In this document: piece after piece, positions 61,529 to 64,000 of the stretch
How the letters are laid out: each line of letters opens with the position of its first letter
Numbering within the stretch: position 1 is the first letter of the stretch
Assembly (NCBI RefSeq): GCF_900090225.1
Contig: NZ_FMHY01000002.1
Location: 2,294,001-2,358,000 of the forward strand
From: Micromonospora eburnea
GTDB lineage: Bacteria; Actinomycetota; Actinomycetes; Mycobacteriales; Micromonosporaceae
Direction: 5' to 3'
Length of the DNA: 64,000 nt
Made by a program: the position numbers and the translations under genes
Notes under the pieces: generated by a model
What the model was told of the DNA's origin: nothing
Databases searched by the model: none
Seen by the model: only the letters and a program-made list of their open reading frames with translations

Positions 61529-64000
61529 GTGAGTTCTGTCCTATCTCGACGCAGATTGGAGCGCCTGTCGCGTTCCCGCTCGCTGGCCGGGGCGGTGTGC
61601 GCCGCCGTGGTCGCCGGCCTTCTGGTCGCCCCGCCGGCCACCGCCGCGCCCCTGCGCGCGAAGGCGCAGCAGGAGCACCCGGTGCCCGGTGTACGGGTGC
61701 CGGCGCCGCCGGCCGCCCGGGTGCTGACGGCCCGCACACCGGTGCAGCAAACTGCGGTGTGGCCGGCGGCCACGATCGCCGAGGTGGACCTCGGCGCGGC
61801 GAGGCTGTCCGTCGAGGATCGCCGGCTGGGTGCCCGCTCCGGGGCTGGGACGACCGCCGCGACCGTACGCGCCGGGACCTCGCCGGTGTGGGTGCGGACC
61901 GGTGGTCGAGGACCGATCGGCAAGCTACGGGTGCAGGTGTACGACCACGCCGCGGCCCGCCGGGCCGGTGCCGACGCGCTGCTCGTGAAGGTGTCGAGCA
62001 CGACGGCGGCGGGTGCCGCGACGGTGCTGGTGGACTACTCGTCCTTTGCCAGCGCGTACGGGGCCGACTGGGCGCAGCGGCTGCGGTTCACGGCGCTGCC
62101 CGACTGCGCGCTCGTCACACCGGAGCTGCCGCAGTGCGCCGGCCGCCCGGTCGAGACCCGCGGCGATTCGGCCGCGAAGACCGTCTCGGCGCTGGTCGCC
62201 CTGGCGCCGTCGGAGGCCGGCACACTGTTGGCGCTGTCGTCCGGTCCATCCGGCAACGCCGGCAGTTATGCCGCTACGCCACTGTCGGCGTCGGCCACCT
62301 GGGGCGCGGGCGACAACTCCGGCGCGTTCACCTGGTCGTACCCGATGCGTACGCCGCCGGGTCTGGGCGGCCCGGAGCCGTCCCTGGCGTTGAGTTACTC
62401 CTCGTCCAGTGTGGACGGCCGGATGGCGGCCAGCAACAACCAGCCCGGCTGGGTCGGCGAGGGCTTCGACCTGGACGCCGGTTACATCGAGCGTAAGTAT
62501 CGCGGCTGCGCCGAGGACATGGCCGGCGGGAACAACACCACCAAGTCCGGTGACCTGTGCTGGGCCACCGACAACGCCACCCTCTCGCTGTCCGGGCACG
62601 CCGGTGAGCTGCTGGTCGACACGGCGGGCGGCTGGCACCTGCGCTCTGATGACGGTACGCGGGTCGAGCGGCGCACCGGGGCGGCCAACGGCGCCCGCAA
62701 CGGCGAATTCTGGGTGGCGACCACGCCGGACGGCACCCAGTACTGGTTCGGCGACCAGACCCAGTCGGCGCTCACCGTGCCGGTGGCCGGTAACCAGACG
62801 GGCGAGCCGTGCCACGCCGCCGCGTTTGTCGACTCGTTCTGCACCCAGGCCTGGCGGTGGAACCTCGACCACGTCGTGGACACCCACGGCAACACGATGC
62901 GCTACTCGTACACCAAAGAGACCAACAAGTACGCGCGCAACATGAAGGACACCGACCTGGCCGGGTACGACCGGTCGGCGTACCTGAACCGTATCGACTA
63001 CGGCACTCGCAACGACCGGACCGAGACCGCGCCGATGCAGGTCGTGTTCGACACCGCGGACCGCTGCCTGACCGACTGCGCGACTCACGACGGCGTGCAC
63101 TGGCCGGACGTGCCCTGGGACCAGGAGTGCAAGGCCAGCCCCTGCCGCAACGGCGCCCCGACCTTCTGGAGTACGCGCCGGCTGACGAAGATCACCACGC
63201 GCACCGGCGGCAACGACGTCGAGTCGTGGACACTCACCCAGTCCTTCCCGGACCCGGGCGACGGCACCCGGGCGGGCCTGTGGCTCGACCGGATCTCCCA
63301 CACCGGGCTGGTCGGCGGCTCCACCCCGCTGCCCGACATCGTCTTCACCGGTACGCAGCTCAACAACCGCGTCGACACGACCACCGACGGCTACCCGGCG
63401 ATGAACTGGTGGCGCATCAAGGACATCGACACCGAGTACGGCAGCCGGATCGAGGTCACCTACTCCGACCGCGACTGCGCCGTCGGCAGCCGGATGCCCA
63501 ACCCGGGCGACCTGGCCGCCAACCACCTGCGCTGCTACCCGGTGAAGTGGACCCCGGAGGGCAAGACCAGCTCAATTCTCGACTTCTTCCACAAGTACGT
63601 CGCGAAGACCATCACCGAGTCCGACCTGACCGGCAGCGGCTCGCCGCGCAAGATCACCAGCTACGAGTACGTGGGTGATCCGGCATGGCACTACACGGAC
63701 GACGACGGGCTGATCAGCCCCGACGACAGGACGTGGTCGGACTGGCGCGGCTACGCCGCGGTGCGGGTGACGGTCGGTGACCCGGGATCGCAGACGTCGG
63801 CGGAGAACCGCTACTTCCGCGGTATGGGAGGGCAACTTCCCGCGGCTGGGGCCGCCCCGGCGGTAACCGACGAGGACGCGTACGCGGGGATGGTCCGCGA
63901 AAAGGTCACCTATGACGGCCCGGGCGGTGCGGAGATCTCGGCCGACTCCTACAGCCCGTGGCAGTCCGAGCCGACGGCCACCCGGACCATCGGCGGCAGC
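61529..64000 (+). CDS. Secreted RHS/YD-repeat-family protein, N-terminal part (cut by window end)
   Basis: A GTG at 61529 with GGAGG 11 bases before it opens an unbroken frame of 824 codons to the window end. After a basic N-region, residues 18-42 form a signal (SLAGAVCAAVVAGLLVAPPA, TAAP). The next 300 residues are a beta-rich domain (GKLRVQVYDHAAARRAGADA, LVDYSSFASAYGADW). The RHS-type opening follows: FTWSYPMRTPPGLGGPEPSL, ALSYSSSSVDGRMAASNNQP, GWVGEGFDLDAGYIERKYRG and DTHGNTMRYSYT. Actinobacterial proteins with this start are usually over 1800 residues, with YD repeats forming a shell and a variable C-terminal toxin. The toxin end and any immunity gene lie past the window. The function as a contact or secreted toxin is inferred from the family. 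Confidence 0.88.
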   Translation, partial: MSSVLSRRRLERLSRSRSLAGAVCAAVVAGLLVAPPATAAPLRAKAQQEHPVPGVRVPAPPAARVLTARTPVQQTAVWPAATIAEVDLGAARLSVEDRRLGARSGAGTTAATVRAGTSPVWVRTGGRGPIGKLRVQVYDHAAARRAGADALLVKVSSTTAAGAATVLVDYSSFASAYGADWAQRLRFTALPDCALVTPELPQCAGRPVETRGDSAAKTVSALVALAPSEAGTLLALSSGPSGNAGSYAATPLSASATWGAGDNSGAFTWSYPMRTPPGLGGPEPSLALSYSSSSVDGRMAASNNQPGWVGEGFDLDAGYIERKYRGCAEDMAGGNNTTKSGDLCWATDNATLSLSGHAGELLVDTAGGWHLRSDDGTRVERRTGAANGARNGEFWVATTPDGTQYWFGDQTQSALTVPVAGNQTGEPCHAAAFVDSFCTQAWRWNLDHVVDTHGNTMRYSYTKETNKYARNMKDTDLAGYDRSAYLNRIDYGTRNDRTETAPMQVVFDTADRCLTDCATHDGVHWPDVPWDQECKASPCRNGAPTFWSTRRLTKITTRTGGNDVESWTLTQSFPDPGDGTRAGLWLDRISHTGLVGGSTPLPDIVFTGTQLNNRVDTTTDGYPAMNWWRIKDIDTEYGSRIEVTYSDRDCAVGSRMPNPGDLAANHLRCYPVKWTPEGKTSSILDFFHKYVAKTITESDLTGSGSPRKITSYEYVGDPAWHYTDDDGLISPDDRTWSDWRGYAAVRVTVGDPGSQTSAENRYFRGMGGQLPAAGAAPAVTDEDAYAGMVREKVTYDGPGGAEISADSYSPWQSEPTATRTIGGS

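Noticed and set aside
1..64000. tRNA, rRNA, CRISPR arrays, replication origin, biosynthetic PKS/NRPS genes
   Set aside because: I looked for these on both strands and saw no cloverleaf, array or characteristic module.

Overview
This 64 kb window is very GC-rich, uses GTG starts freely, and its products match those of filamentous actinomycetes (CBM2-tagged exoenzymes, AfsR/SARP and LAL regulators, ECF42 and DGPF genes, a secreted RHS protein). It most resembles a Micromonosporaceae-type soil actinobacterium; that placement is inferred from gene content, not from a marker gene. No rRNA, tRNA or CRISPR array was seen.

Layout. 1-9.0 kb is a plant-polysaccharide zone: two sugar ABC permeases, two decayed genes, a CocE/NonD hydrolase, a secreted CE1-type (feruloyl-esterase-like) enzyme with CBM2, a PaaX-family regulator, and a GH120 beta-xylosidase. 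9.3-17.5 kb holds a LysR regulator divergent from an amidohydrolase, a patch of gene and IS debris, an XRE/NB-ARC/TPR regulator, a CBM2-tagged S1 protease, a frameshifted secreted protein and an IS630 remnant. 17.7-23 kb contains a small helical protein, a three-gene signalling cassette (histidine kinase, kinase-like membrane partner, response regulator) and a large secreted SGNH protein. 23-28.2 kb is mobile: a truncated transposase, an apparently intact IS110-family element and a frameshifted IS5-family remnant surround a secreted serine hydrolase and a YciI-like gene.

28-40.5 kb is a mosaic of small accessory units: an ECF42 sigma factor/DGPF/RibD-C operon, a GNAT enzyme, a macro-domain gene broken by a 2-bp AT insertion, a winged-helix protein, an epoxide hydrolase divergent from a WYL regulator, an integrase pseudogene, and a double-domain tautomerase divergent from a MarR regulator. 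40.7-48 kb carries secreted hydrolases again: a 1264-aa subtilase with its divergent regulator, and a GH18 chitinase with a perfect 17-bp palindrome just before its start codon.

48-58 kb holds a VOC protein, a DUF4386 membrane protein, an LAL-type LuxR regulator, and a five-gene operon in which a sigma factor and a zinc-finger membrane protein lead into an ABC exporter. 58.4-64 kb has an AfsR/SARP regulator divergent from a very large secreted RHS-family protein cut by the window end.

Together the genes suggest a polymer-degrading, secretion-heavy lifestyle, with many one-off regulators each next to its probable target. Several convergent gene pairs are separated by long near-perfect hairpins. 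About ten broken genes or IS fragments mark the window as a recombination-prone accessory region.
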